From positions 1-14,612 of the forward strand of contig JAFZUB010000187.1 in assembly GCA_017618515.1 (NCBI GenBank): a DNA stretch of 14,612 nucleotides. Reading direction: 5' to 3'. The DNA comes from Bacteroidaceae bacterium (GTDB taxonomy: Bacteria; Bacteroidota; Bacteroidia; Bacteroidales; Bacteroidaceae). Of the stretch, positions 6,794 through 14,505 are shown piece by piece. The translations under genes were made by a program, and so were the position numbers. Below the pieces are notes generated by a model. The model was not told the DNA's origin and did not search any database. It saw only the letters and a list, made by a program, of their open reading frames with translations. Each line of letters opens with the position of its first letter. The stretch's first letter is position 1.

Positions 6794-7587
6794 TGAAACT
6801 AAATCTCACCAAGCCGCTGGTCATCTTTGACCTTGAGACCACGGGCGTCAGCATCACTCAGGACCGTATCGTGGAGATTTCGTATATCCGCGTGGAACCT
6901 AATGGCAACGAGGAGTCGAAGACACTGCGCATCAATCCTGGCATACCCATTCCTGAAGAGGCATCAAAGGTGCACGGCATCTTTGATGAAGATGTCAAGG
7001 ACTGCCCCTCATTTAAGGATGTAGCCCAGACACTGGCCAACACCTTCAAAGGCTGCGACTTCGCAGGCTACAACTCCAACCACTTCGACCTGCCGCTGCT
7101 GGCAGAGGAGATGATAAGAGCCAACGTGGTGTTTGACCTCAGCAACGCCCGATTTGTGGACGTGCAGACCATCTTCCACAAAATGGAGCAGCGCACTCTG
7201 GTGGCTGCCTATAAATTCTATTGCCACAAGGATTTGGAGGGCGCTCATGCTGCTGCCAACGACACACAGGCAACCTACGAGGTGCTGCAGGCACAGCTCG
7301 ACCACTACGGCGACGAGTTGAAGAACGACGTAGGGTGGCTGGCAGAGTTCTCGCGCAACAACCGCAATGCCGATTTGGCAGGGCGACTGGTGTATGACGA
7401 CCAAAACGAGATAGTCTTCAACTTCGGCAAGTATAAGGGCCAGCGCGTGATGGACGTGCTGCAGAAGGACCTCGGTTATTTCGGTTGGATCATGCAGGGC
7501 GACTTTGCAGAAAGCACCAAGAAAGTGCTGATGCAGCTCAAGATGAGTTCTAGCAACATGGCGAAAAACAATTCTTCCAAGATTTAG
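6793..7587 (+). CDS. DEDDh 3'-5' exonuclease with ExoX-type C-terminal domain
   Basis: A 264-residue exonuclease of the DnaQ (pol III epsilon) superfamily. Exo I is FDLETTG (D13, E15), Exo II is NSNHFDLPLL (D99), and Exo III is HAAANDTQAT (H152, D157), which makes it DEDDh with every metal-binding residue present. After a linker, residues about 208-248 (FNFGKYKGQRV, GYFGWIMQGDF) match the small C-terminal domain found in exodeoxyribonuclease X-like proteins. It should degrade DNA 3' to 5' in repair or proofreading. The single-base overlap with dnaN suggests work with the clamp, though I find no convincing clamp-binding pentapeptide. The tail beyond 251 is Ser/Asn/Lys-rich and probably disordered. 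It could be a repair exonuclease rather than the replicative epsilon subunit; the sequence alone does not decide. Confidence 0.88.
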   Translation: MKLNLTKPLVIFDLETTGVSITQDRIVEISYIRVEPNGNEESKTLRINPGIPIPEEASKVHGIFDEDVKDCPSFKDVAQTLANTFKGCDFAGYNSNHFDLPLLAEEMIRANVVFDLSNARFVDVQTIFHKMEQRTLVAAYKFYCHKDLEGAHAAANDTQATYEVLQAQLDHYGDELKNDVGWLAEFSRNNRNADLAGRLVYDDQNEIVFNFGKYKGQRVMDVLQKDLGYFGWIMQGDFAESTKKVLMQLKMSSSNMAKNNSSKI

Positions 7588-7603
7588 AATAACAGCAATC
7601 GAC

Positions 7604-8800
7604 ATGAAGGGAAAGCATATCGTTTTAGGCATCACTGGTAGCATAGCTGCCTACAAGGCATGCACACTGATACGCCTGCTGATAAAGGCAGGTGCCGAGG
7701 TGCAGGTAGTCATCACCCCTGCGGGTAAGGAGTTTATCACGCCCGTCACCCTGTCGGCGCTGACCTCCAAGCCTGTGGTGAGCGAGTTCTTCGCACAGCG
7801 CGACGGCAGTTGGCACAGCCATGTGGACCTCGGTCTGTGGGCTGACGCTATGGTAGTGGCTCCTGCCACAGCCAGCACGATAGGCAAGATGGCCAACGGC
7901 ATTGCCGACAATATGCTGGTGACTACTTATCTGTCGATGAAAGCCCCAGTGTTTGTGGCTCCGGCCATGGATCTGGATATGTTTGCCCATCCCTCTACGC
8001 AGAAGAATCTACAGACGCTCCGCTCCTACGGCAATATCATCATCGAGCCCGGCGAAGGCGAGCTGGCAAGCAAGCTAGTGGGCAAGGGACGCATGGAAGA
8101 GCCTGAGCGCATCTTCGAAATCCTCTCTCAGCACTTCAGCAAGGGCGGTGCCCTGCAAGGCAAGACAGTGATGATTACCGCAGGCCCCACCTACGAGAAG
8201 ATAGACCCTGTGCGCTTCATCGGCAACTACTCCAGCGGCAAGATGGGTTATGCCATCGCCCGCGAGTGTGCTGAGCGCGGCGCCAGAGTGGAGCTCGTCA
8301 GCGGTCCTACCCACCTTGACATCTGTCACCCGCTTATCAATGTCACACGAGTGGAGAGCGCAGAGGAGATGTACGCCTGCGCAACAGAGCGATTCGCGGC
8401 CTGCGACGCTGCAATACTGAGCGCAGCGGTGGCCGACTTCACGCCCGACAGCAAGGCCGACTCTAAGATTAAGCGAGAGAAAGGCGAGCAGACGCTGGTG
8501 CTCAAACCGACGCACGACATCGCCGCAGCGCTAGGCCAGATGAAGAGCGCCAAGCAAAAGCTCGTGGGCTTTGCACTGGAAACAGACGAAGAGCAGACCA
8601 ATGCCCAGCATAAGCTGGAGAAGAAGAACCTCGACTTTATCGTCCTCAACTCGCTGCGCGACAAGGGCGCAGGCTTCAACTACGACACCAACAAGGTGAC
8701 CATCATCAGCCGCGACGGAGAGACAAAGACATTCCCGCTCAAGTCTAAGACTGAAGTGGCAGCAGACATTGTGGACAAGCTGCAGAGTCTGTGGCAGTAA
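7604..8800 (+). CDS. coaBC: Bifunctional phosphopantothenoylcysteine decarboxylase / phosphopantothenate-cysteine ligase
   Basis: A 398-residue fused enzyme of coenzyme A synthesis. CoaB joins 4'-phosphopantothenate to cysteine using CTP; the FMN-dependent CoaC domain then decarboxylates the product. The CoaC half (about 1-180) begins with GITGSIAAYKA and has the catalytic-type His in SHVDLGLWAD (H73), the PATAST motif (87-92), APAMDLDMF (119-127) and GKGRM (160-164). The CoaB half (about 186-398) shows TAGPTYEKIDPVRFIGN, SSGKMGYAIA, AAVADF and SKIKR (287-291). Two CoaC positions differ from E. coli: the PxMN Asn is Asp (D123), and the substrate-clamp Cys before GRM is Ser (S156). As I recall, Bacteroidota relatives share this. 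Start ATG 7604 is 16 bases after the exonuclease gene and gives the usual N-terminus. Confidence 0.93.
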   Translation: MKGKHIVLGITGSIAAYKACTLIRLLIKAGAEVQVVITPAGKEFITPVTLSALTSKPVVSEFFAQRDGSWHSHVDLGLWADAMVVAPATASTIGKMANGIADNMLVTTYLSMKAPVFVAPAMDLDMFAHPSTQKNLQTLRSYGNIIIEPGEGELASKLVGKGRMEEPERIFEILSQHFSKGGALQGKTVMITAGPTYEKIDPVRFIGNYSSGKMGYAIARECAERGARVELVSGPTHLDICHPLINVTRVESAEEMYACATERFAACDAAILSAAVADFTPDSKADSKIKREKGEQTLVLKPTHDIAAALGQMKSAKQKLVGFALETDEEQTNAQHKLEKKNLDFIVLNSLRDKGAGFNYDTNKVTIISRDGETKTFPLKSKTEVAADIVDKLQSLWQ

Positions 8801-8824
8801 GACTAAAGCGTTATTCATTTCTCA

Positions 8825-9733
8825 ATGCGAAACATTCTCAAGATAGCAGCTGCGCTATTGGCGCTACTGGCGCCCGTCAATATGGCAGCGCAGGAACTCA
8901 ACGCCACCGTTGAAGTCAACACCTCGCGCATCGACGGAACAAACAAGGCTGTGTTTGACAACCTGAAGGAAGCCATCACCTCTTTTCTCAACGAGCGCCA
9001 CTGGACCAATATGCAGTTCAACAACAATGAGCGCATCAAGTGTGGCTTCACCATTGTGCTCAACAAGTACAACAGCGACACAGGTCTCACCTCGGGCGAG
9101 GGATTTATCAGTGTGCAGCGCCCAGTGTACGGCTCCACCTACAACACGGTGACATTCAGCCGCAAAGACAAGGATTTCTCTTTTAACTATCACGAGTTTG
9201 ACCAACTGGACTTCAATGACGAGAATGTACAGAACTCTCTGACCGCACTGCTGGCGTTTTACGCCTATTTTATCATCGGTCTCGACCTTGACACGATGGC
9301 ACCGCTGGGCGGCACAGAGATACTCGACAAAGCTATGTCTGTGGTCAACAACTCGCAGAACTTCAATGTGAAAGGTTGGAAATCGTTTGACGACTCCAGC
9401 AACCGTTTCGCTATGATCAACGACTATCTGGAGGAGAAATTTGCGCCGTTCCGCCAGCTGCAATACAAATACCACCGCGAGGGACTCGACAATATGGTGG
9501 AGAATCCTGATGTGGCCCGCAACGCCATCACAGAGTCTATCACTCTGCTCAAGGAGGCTCGCGAGAATAAGCCGCTAAGCTTCTGGCCGCAGCTGTTTAC
9601 GGAATACAAGCGCGACGAGCTGGTAGGCATCTACCGCGGACAAGGCACCGAGAGCAACAAGCAGCCCATCTACGACCTGCTTGTGAAGCTCAACGCCTCG
9701 CAGTCAGCCTACTGGAAGCAGATAATGAAATAA
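8825..9733 (+). CDS. DUF4835 family exported protein (PorD-like)
   Basis: A 302-residue protein of the Bacteroidota family DUF4835. It starts with a signal peptide (MRNILK, hydrophobic core 7-17, likely cleavage after MAA at 20-22, mature QELNA), so it is periplasmic or outer-membrane associated. The mature part is one domain without recognisable catalytic motifs. Characteristic stretches are EGFISVQRPVYGSTYNT, YHEFDQLDFND, LLAFYAYFIIGLDLD and, near the end, QPIYDLLVKLNAS. From memory, some annotation pipelines call this family type IX secretion protein PorD; I cannot check that here and nothing in the sequence proves it. The place between coaBC (24-base gap) and recN (4-base gap) is, in my knowledge, a conserved arrangement in the phylum. 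Role uncertain; family fairly certain. Confidence 0.8.
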   Translation: MRNILKIAAALLALLAPVNMAAQELNATVEVNTSRIDGTNKAVFDNLKEAITSFLNERHWTNMQFNNNERIKCGFTIVLNKYNSDTGLTSGEGFISVQRPVYGSTYNTVTFSRKDKDFSFNYHEFDQLDFNDENVQNSLTALLAFYAYFIIGLDLDTMAPLGGTEILDKAMSVVNNSQNFNVKGWKSFDDSSNRFAMINDYLEEKFAPFRQLQYKYHREGLDNMVENPDVARNAITESITLLKEARENKPLSFWPQLFTEYKRDELVGIYRGQGTESNKQPIYDLLVKLNASQSAYWKQIMK

Positions 9734-9737
9734 TAAG

Positions 9738-11399
9738 ATGCTCTCGAGCCTGAACATACAGAACTACGCCCTGATAGAAGATCTGCATATTGATTTTCAG
9801 TCGGGGTTTTCTGTTATTACCGGTGAGACAGGTGCCGGCAAGAGCATCATGCTTGGTGCCCTCGGCATACTGCTGGGCAACAGAGCCGACACTACTGCCA
9901 TCACTCCCGGAGCCAAGCGCTGCGTGGTAGAGGCCACCTTCAGTCAGCTGGACGACAAAGCGGCAACATTCTTCGAAGAGAATGACCTCGACTTTGATGA
10001 TGGCGAGTGCATCATACGCCGCGAGCTGACCGACACAGGCAAGAGCCGAGCCTTCATCAACGACACACCCGTCTCGCTCGCCCAACTCAAGGAACTGGGC
10101 AACACACTGATAGACATCCACTCTCAGCACCAGAACCTGTTGCTCAATAACACCGACTTCCAAATGAACGTGCTCGACTCGGTGGCTGGCGACGACGACA
10201 CGCTGGCAGCCTACCGCGCAGAGTATGCTAACTACCAGTCGACACAGCACAAGTTGCAGCAGCTGGAGCGCGACATAGAGCAAAACCGTGAGCGGCTGGA
10301 CTATCTCGAGTTTCAGCACCACGAGCTTGCGAGCGCAGCCCTCACCGACGGCGAACAGGAAGAGCTGGAGCAAGAGCAACTGATACTGGAGAACGCGGAG
10401 AGCATCAAGCAAGCCGTGTTTGACGCACAGCAGGCGCTGGGCAACACCACCGACAATATACACAGCGCCAGTCGCGGGCTGGAGAAGATAGCTGCGCTAT
10501 TGCCTGCCGCAGCAGAGATTATCGAGCGCCTCGACAGCTGCGCCATTGAACTCGACGACATAGAGCAGACGCTCACCGCCAACGATATCAGCTACGACCC
10601 GCAGCGACTGGAGACAGTGAGCGAGCGCCTCGACACCATCTACAGCCTGCAGAAGAAATACCACAAGGCAAACATTGCGGAGCTGCTTGAGATGCAGGCG
10701 CAGCTGGAGCAGCAGCTCAACAATATCGTCAACCACGAAGAAGTAGTTGCCGAGAAGCGCAAGCAGTGTGAGGCCCTCCGCAAGAAAGCGCTCTCCACAG
10801 CCGACAAGCTCAGCGCCGCACGCCGTGAGGCTGCCACCAAGGTAGAGCGGGAGCTTACCACACGCCTGCAGCCGCTGGGTATGCCCTATGTGGACTTTGT
10901 AGTAGAACTCACAGCCCTCGACGAACTGGGCGCCAACGGTCAGGAGAAAGTGCGCTTCCTCTTCAGCGCCAACAAGAGCATGCCTCCGCGCAGTCTGGAG
11001 AAGATTGCGTCAGGCGGCGAGATAGCGCGAGTGATGCTCACCCTCAAGGCCATGCTCTCCACCCACAAGCAACTGCCCACCATCATCTTTGACGAGATAG
11101 ACACCGGAGTGTCGGGGCGTATAGCCAACGAGATGGCCACCGTGATGCAACAGTGCGCCCGCGAGAGTCACGCCCAGGTGATAAGCATCACCCACAACCC
11201 GCAGATAGCCGCACGCGGTGACCACCACTACCGCATCTATAAAGAGGACAGCGCCCATAGCGCTACCACCCACATGGAGATGCTCGATACCAACCAGCGC
11301 GTAGAGGAGATAGCCAAGATGCTGTCGGGCTCCAGCGTGAGCGAGGCTGCAATATCCAATGCGAGAAACTTATTGAAAGAAGAAGATAAAAGGAAATGA
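9738..11399 (+). CDS. recN: DNA repair protein RecN (SMC-like ATPase)
   Basis: A 553-residue RecN, the SMC-related ATPase that acts early at DNA double-strand breaks and links broken ends. Visible parts are the N-terminal head with Walker A GETGAGKS (29-36), the Q-loop-like DIHSQHQNLLL (126-136), two coiled-coil arms rich in Gln, Glu and Leu (about 157-230 and 285-375), then the C-terminal head with the signature SGGEIARVML (425-434), Walker B TIIFDEIDTG (448-457) and the THNPQIAARGDHHY switch (485-498). Every ATPase motif is intact and the length is normal. The gene lies 4 bases after the DUF4835 gene, and its TGA overlaps the next ATG by four bases (ATGA). No SOS-type box is seen at its start, so it is expected to be read from the dnaN-side promoter. 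Confidence 0.95.
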   Translation: MLSSLNIQNYALIEDLHIDFQSGFSVITGETGAGKSIMLGALGILLGNRADTTAITPGAKRCVVEATFSQLDDKAATFFEENDLDFDDGECIIRRELTDTGKSRAFINDTPVSLAQLKELGNTLIDIHSQHQNLLLNNTDFQMNVLDSVAGDDDTLAAYRAEYANYQSTQHKLQQLERDIEQNRERLDYLEFQHHELASAALTDGEQEELEQEQLILENAESIKQAVFDAQQALGNTTDNIHSASRGLEKIAALLPAAAEIIERLDSCAIELDDIEQTLTANDISYDPQRLETVSERLDTIYSLQKKYHKANIAELLEMQAQLEQQLNNIVNHEEVVAEKRKQCEALRKKALSTADKLSAARREAATKVERELTTRLQPLGMPYVDFVVELTALDELGANGQEKVRFLFSANKSMPPRSLEKIASGGEIARVMLTLKAMLSTHKQLPTIIFDEIDTGVSGRIANEMATVMQQCARESHAQVISITHNPQIAARGDHHYRIYKEDSAHSATTHMEMLDTNQRVEEIAKMLSGSSVSEAAISNARNLLKEEDKRK

Positions 11400-13093
11400 G
11401 AAAAGTTTTATTTTTGATATTGTTAATGGTCAATTGCCAATTGTCAATTGTCAATGTTTGTGCCCAGCCCAACAAGAAGGCAGGACTCTCGTTGGTGAAG
11501 ATAGCCACCACCAAGGCTGACGGCACAAAGATAGGCGAGACCACAGGCTTCGCCATCCCCTCACCCGCCAATCAGGGAGAGGTAGAGATAGTCAGTCCCT
11601 ACACTATCTTCAAGCAAGCCGTCAAGGCCACCGTCAGCGACGCCAAGGGCAAGACCACCCTCGCCCACCGCATCACTGGTGCCAGCGACCTCTACGACGT
11701 GGTGCGCTTCACCGTTGACAAGGCTACCATGGCACCGCTGCCTGTAGCCACCACCAAGCTTGACGTGGGCAGCAAGGCGTATATACTGCAACCCACGGGC
11801 AAGGGCAAGACCCAGACGATAGACGTAACCATCGGCGAGGCGCCCGAGCAGAGCGGACTCACCTATTACACCATCTTCCGTCCCTCCAACGACGCCCTCA
11901 CGGGCTGCCCGTTGCTCAACGCCAAGGGCGAGGTGGTGGGCGTGATACAGCGCGGTGCAGACAACCAGGCCGACAAGACCTACGCCATCGGCATAGAGTT
12001 TAACGAGGCACTGACCGTCAACACCATGTCGGCCGCCGACCCTGCACTGCAAAACATATTCATCCCAAAACAGCTGCCCGCCGTGCAAGAGCAGGCCAGC
12101 AGCTACCTCTACCTGCTCACCAAGAACACCGAGGACACCCTCTCCTACCTCACCAATTTGGGCGATTTCATCGAGAAATTTCCCGAGAATTTCTTTGGCT
12201 ACACAGAGCGTGCGCAGTACTACGCCGCCACCAAGCAATATGCCTACGCCGAGGCCGACTTCAACAAGGCACTCGAGATGTGCAGCGAGAAGGCTGACAT
12301 CCACAGCGCCATGAGCAATATTATATACAGCATAAACCAGAGCAAGGCATACAATCAATACAAGGACTGGGACCTCAACCGCGCCCTCAGCGAGATAGAG
12401 CAGGCGTACAGCCTCAACCCCACCCCCCTCTTCCTCATGCAGAAAGGCAAATGCCTCTATGCCCTGAAGCGCTACAGCGAGGCAGTGGACACCTACGCCG
12501 AGATCAACCGCACGCGCTTCCGCTCCTCCGAGAATCTCTTCTGTCAGTCGAGGGCACTGGAGATGGCAGGCGGCGACTCCACGGAGGTGATAGCCCTGCT
12601 CGACAGTGCCGTGATGCGTTTCAAGCGACCGCTGCGCCCCGACGCCGCGCCCTATCTGCTCTACTACGCCAACGAGTGCAACCGCTACGGCTTCTACAAG
12701 GAGGCCTCGCTCGGCTATCAGGAGTATGAGTCGCTGGTAGGCACCAAGACACTGAGCGATGTCTTCTTCTACAATAAGGAGCAGGCAGAGCTGAAAGCGC
12801 GCCTCTATCCGCAGGCTCTCAACGACATTGAGAAGGCCATCTCCCTCAAGCCGCAGGAATATGTCTATCAGATAGAGAAGGCACTGATAGAGACACGCAC
12901 CGGCCATTTCGAGGAAGCCATCTACACAGCCACCCAGGCGCAGAAGCTCGACCCCAACGACCCCGACTCCTACAAGCTTATCGGCATATCGCTCGGTGAG
13001 CTGGGTCGCAAGGCAGAAGCGCGCCAGAACCTGCAGCGAGCCTATGAGCTCGGCGATGAGCAGGCGCTGGAATGGATAAACAGCATGAAGTGA
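11396..13093 (+). CDS. Exported degenerate trypsin-fold domain fused to TPR repeats
   Basis: A 565-residue exported protein. After a signal peptide (MRKVLFLILL, likely cleavage after VCA at 21-23), residues about 30-210 follow the plan of HtrA-like serine proteases: TTGFAI (49-54), IVSPYTIFKQA (65-75), DLYDVVRFTVD (98-108), LDVGSKAYILQPTG, and TGCPLLNAKGEVVGVI (169-184). The catalytic positions are changed: Thr70 sits where His is expected and Thr169 where Ser is expected, while Asp101 remains, so it should not be an active serine protease. Residues about 235-565 carry TPR-like helical repeats (for example 268-295, 345-372, 488-520 and 524-552) ending at EWINSMK. Such a protein probably binds peptides or assembles envelope complexes. 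It overlaps recN by 4 bases and the dus gene by 4 or 22. A 7-base repeat encodes part of its signal peptide. Confidence 0.8.
   Translation: MRKVLFLILLMVNCQLSIVNVCAQPNKKAGLSLVKIATTKADGTKIGETTGFAIPSPANQGEVEIVSPYTIFKQAVKATVSDAKGKTTLAHRITGASDLYDVVRFTVDKATMAPLPVATTKLDVGSKAYILQPTGKGKTQTIDVTIGEAPEQSGLTYYTIFRPSNDALTGCPLLNAKGEVVGVIQRGADNQADKTYAIGIEFNEALTVNTMSAADPALQNIFIPKQLPAVQEQASSYLYLLTKNTEDTLSYLTNLGDFIEKFPENFFGYTERAQYYAATKQYAYAEADFNKALEMCSEKADIHSAMSNIIYSINQSKAYNQYKDWDLNRALSEIEQAYSLNPTPLFLMQKGKCLYALKRYSEAVDTYAEINRTRFRSSENLFCQSRALEMAGGDSTEVIALLDSAVMRFKRPLRPDAAPYLLYYANECNRYGFYKEASLGYQEYESLVGTKTLSDVFFYNKEQAELKARLYPQALNDIEKAISLKPQEYVYQIEKALIETRTGHFEEAIYTATQAQKLDPNDPDSYKLIGISLGELGRKAEARQNLQRAYELGDEQALEWINSMK
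11431..11455. repeat. CAATTGT heptamer tandem repeat inside the signal-peptide codons
   Basis: CAATTGC, CAATTGT, CAATTGT and a partial CAAT run without interruption from 11431 to 11455, all within codons 12-20 of the TPR protein gene (VNCQLSIVN). Each unit contains the palindrome CAATTG. Similar short AT-rich runs are, from general knowledge, frequent between genes in Bacteroidales; here one is translated. Confidence 0.8.
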
Positions 13094-14139
13094 AAATCGG
13101 CGCTCTTGACCTCGGCCCGCGGCCGGTGCTCCTCGCCCCCATGGAGGATGTCACCGACATTGGTTTCCGTCTGCTCTGCAGGCAGATGAGCGCAGCCATG
13201 GTCTATACGGAGTTCGTGTCCAGCGATGCGCTGGTGCGCAATGTCAATCGCACGATACAGAAGCTGCAGGTGTGCCCTGAGGAGCGCCCCGTGGCCATAC
13301 AGATATACGGCAAGTATCCCGACGCCATGGCTGAGGCAGCCCGTATGGTGGTCGATATGGCGCACCCCGACATCCTCGACCTTAACTTTGGGTGCCCCGT
13401 AAAGCGCGTCGCTTCCAAGGGCGCTGGCGCGGGAATGTTGCAGAATGTGCCGCTCATGCTTGAGATAACGCGGCGCGTGGTCGATGCCGTCGATATCCCC
13501 GTCACCGCCAAGACACGCCTCGGCTGGGACCACAACCATATCATAATACAAGACCTCGCCGAGCAGCTGCAGGACCAGGGCATACAAGCCCTCACCATCC
13601 ACGGCCGCACCCGTTCGCAGATGTACACAGGCCAAGCCAACTGGGAGCCCATCGCGCAGGTGAAGCGCAATCCGCGCATCCATATTCCCATCATCGGCAA
13701 CGGCGACATCTGCAGCGCCGACGATGCCGTGCAGGCCTTCGACCGCTACGGCGTGGATGCCATCATGGTGGGGCGCGCCACCTTCGGCCGTCCCTGGATA
13801 TTCAAAGAGATACACGATGCCCTGCATCCCGACACCCCCATCGACACTGCGGGCATCATCGACAGTCCCTATCCCCCCATGTCCCCCGACTGGAAACTCG
13901 ACGTCCTCAAGCAGCAGGTGCTGACCAGCATCAGTCATGTCTCTGCACAAAAGAAATATGTCGACGATTTGCGCGAAGGTGAGCGTTGCGGCATCCTCCA
14001 CTCACGCCGCCACATCGCTAACAGTCCACTCTTCAAGGGCATTCCCAATTTCCGCGAGCATCGCATCGCCATGCTCCGTGCCGAGACAGCCGACGAGCTC
14101 TTCGCACTCATGGAGGAAGCCCGTCCGATGACACAATAG
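13072..14139 (+). CDS. dusB: tRNA-dihydrouridine synthase, DusB type
   Basis: A flavin-dependent TIM-barrel enzyme that reduces specific uridines in tRNA to dihydrouridine. From the ATG at 13072 it has 355 residues. Motifs in order: LAPMEDVTD (21-29), YTEFVSSDAL, NFGCPVKRVASKGAGAGML with the active-site Cys108, TAKTRLGW (K147), TIHGRTRSQMYTG with H177, IIGNGDI (207-213) and the FMN-phosphate block VGRATFGRPWIF (233-244). The helical C-terminal domain (RRHIANSPLFKGIPNFREHR) matches Bacteroidota homologues. The start is uncertain: ATG 13072 overlaps the TPR gene by 22 bases, whereas GTG 13090 overlaps it by 4 (GTGA) and gives the VKIGALDLG beginning usual for the family. I list the longer form but think 13090 is as likely or more likely. 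Last gene of the operon. Confidence 0.92.
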   Translation: MDKQHEVKIGALDLGPRPVLLAPMEDVTDIGFRLLCRQMSAAMVYTEFVSSDALVRNVNRTIQKLQVCPEERPVAIQIYGKYPDAMAEAARMVVDMAHPDILDLNFGCPVKRVASKGAGAGMLQNVPLMLEITRRVVDAVDIPVTAKTRLGWDHNHIIIQDLAEQLQDQGIQALTIHGRTRSQMYTGQANWEPIAQVKRNPRIHIPIIGNGDICSADDAVQAFDRYGVDAIMVGRATFGRPWIFKEIHDALHPDTPIDTAGIIDSPYPPMSPDWKLDVLKQQVLTSISHVSAQKKYVDDLREGERCGILHSRRHIANSPLFKGIPNFREHRIAMLRAETADELFALMEEARPMTQ

Positions 14140-14166
14140 ACTAAAAGACCACCCCCCCTCTTTAGT
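14140..14166 (+). terminator. Weak hairpin after the dus gene
   Basis: ACTAAA-a-GA (14140-14148) can pair with TCTTTAGT (14159-14166) around a C-rich loop, directly after the TAG of the dus gene and 13 bases before the stop of the convergent LuxR-type gene. The stem is short, A/T-rich and bulged, and no T-run follows, so intrinsic termination here is doubtful. Confidence 0.25.
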
Positions 14167-14179
14167 AAACCGCACTACC

Positions 14180-14464
14180 TTACAACAGCAGGTTATTATT
14201 GAGGCTATACGTTATGGCCTCAGACATCTTGTGCACACCCAGTTTGCGGAAGAGGATTCGTTTGCTCGTTTTTATTGAGTCATGCGACCTATTAAGCTCT
14301 TTCGCAATTTCCCATTCCTTATTACCCTGTGCAGCGAGGGTTAGAATTGCCTTTTCCCTTTCAGTCAATTCAATTATCTGCTTTGCTATACTGTCGTGTT
14401 TTTCAAAATCGTATTGATAATAATCCTTCTCTCCTTTAATACGCAAAATTGCTTCGCCAGCCAT
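14180..14464 (-). CDS. LuxR/GerE-type helix-turn-helix protein, possibly N-terminally truncated
   Basis: From ATG 14464 this encodes 94 residues (starting MAGEAILRIKG). The last 65 are a clear LuxR/GerE DNA-binding domain: LTEREKAILTLAAQG, then KEWEIAKELNRSHDSIKTSKRILFRKLGV with the recognition helix, then KMSEAITYSLNNN. The preceding stretch KGEKDYYQYDFEKH resembles, from memory, the end of a PAS-like sensory domain found ahead of this HTH in Bacteroidales regulators, but that domain itself is missing. Upstream of the ATG the frame stays open to the right edge of the window, yet it runs through two kinds of tandem repeat and a GC hairpin (14469-14565) that look non-coding. Other starts are TTG 14599 or ATG 14587. 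It is convergent with dusB. The HTH call is firm; the start and intactness are not. Confidence 0.7.
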   Translation of the reverse strand: MAGEAILRIKGEKDYYQYDFEKHDSIAKQIIELTEREKAILTLAAQGNKEWEIAKELNRSHDSIKTSKRILFRKLGVHKMSEAITYSLNNNLLL

Positions 14465-14468
14465 TTTT

Positions 14469-14501
14469 GCCCCCTCTAAAAAAAAAGCCCCCTCTAAAAA
14501 A
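14469..14501. repeat. Two-copy GCCCCCTCT-plus-A-run direct repeat
   Basis: GCCCCCTCT followed by nine A (14469-14486) is directly followed by GCCCCCTCT and six A (14487-14501). On the minus strand in the frame of the LuxR-type gene it reads as the repeated residues FLEGA, just before ATG 14464. A related CCCCCTCTTTAG occurs at 14153-14164 on the other side of the gene. Confidence 0.75.
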
Positions 14502-14505
14502 GAGA

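Noticed and set aside
6793..7587. Clamp-binding pentapeptide in the exonuclease tail (for example around MQLKM, residues 247-251)
   Set aside because: It lacks the QL(S/D)LF consensus features, so I do not claim it as a clamp-binding site.
11561..12907. Open frame of 448 codons on the minus strand, antisense to the pseudoprotease-TPR gene
   Set aside because: It lies wholly opposite a well-supported gene, has a Leu/Val/Gly/Glu-biased composition typical of an antisense shadow, and shows no family motif.
13042..14001. Open frame of 319 codons on the minus strand, antisense to the dus gene
   Set aside because: The plus-strand frame has every DusB motif; the antisense product has no recognisable domain.
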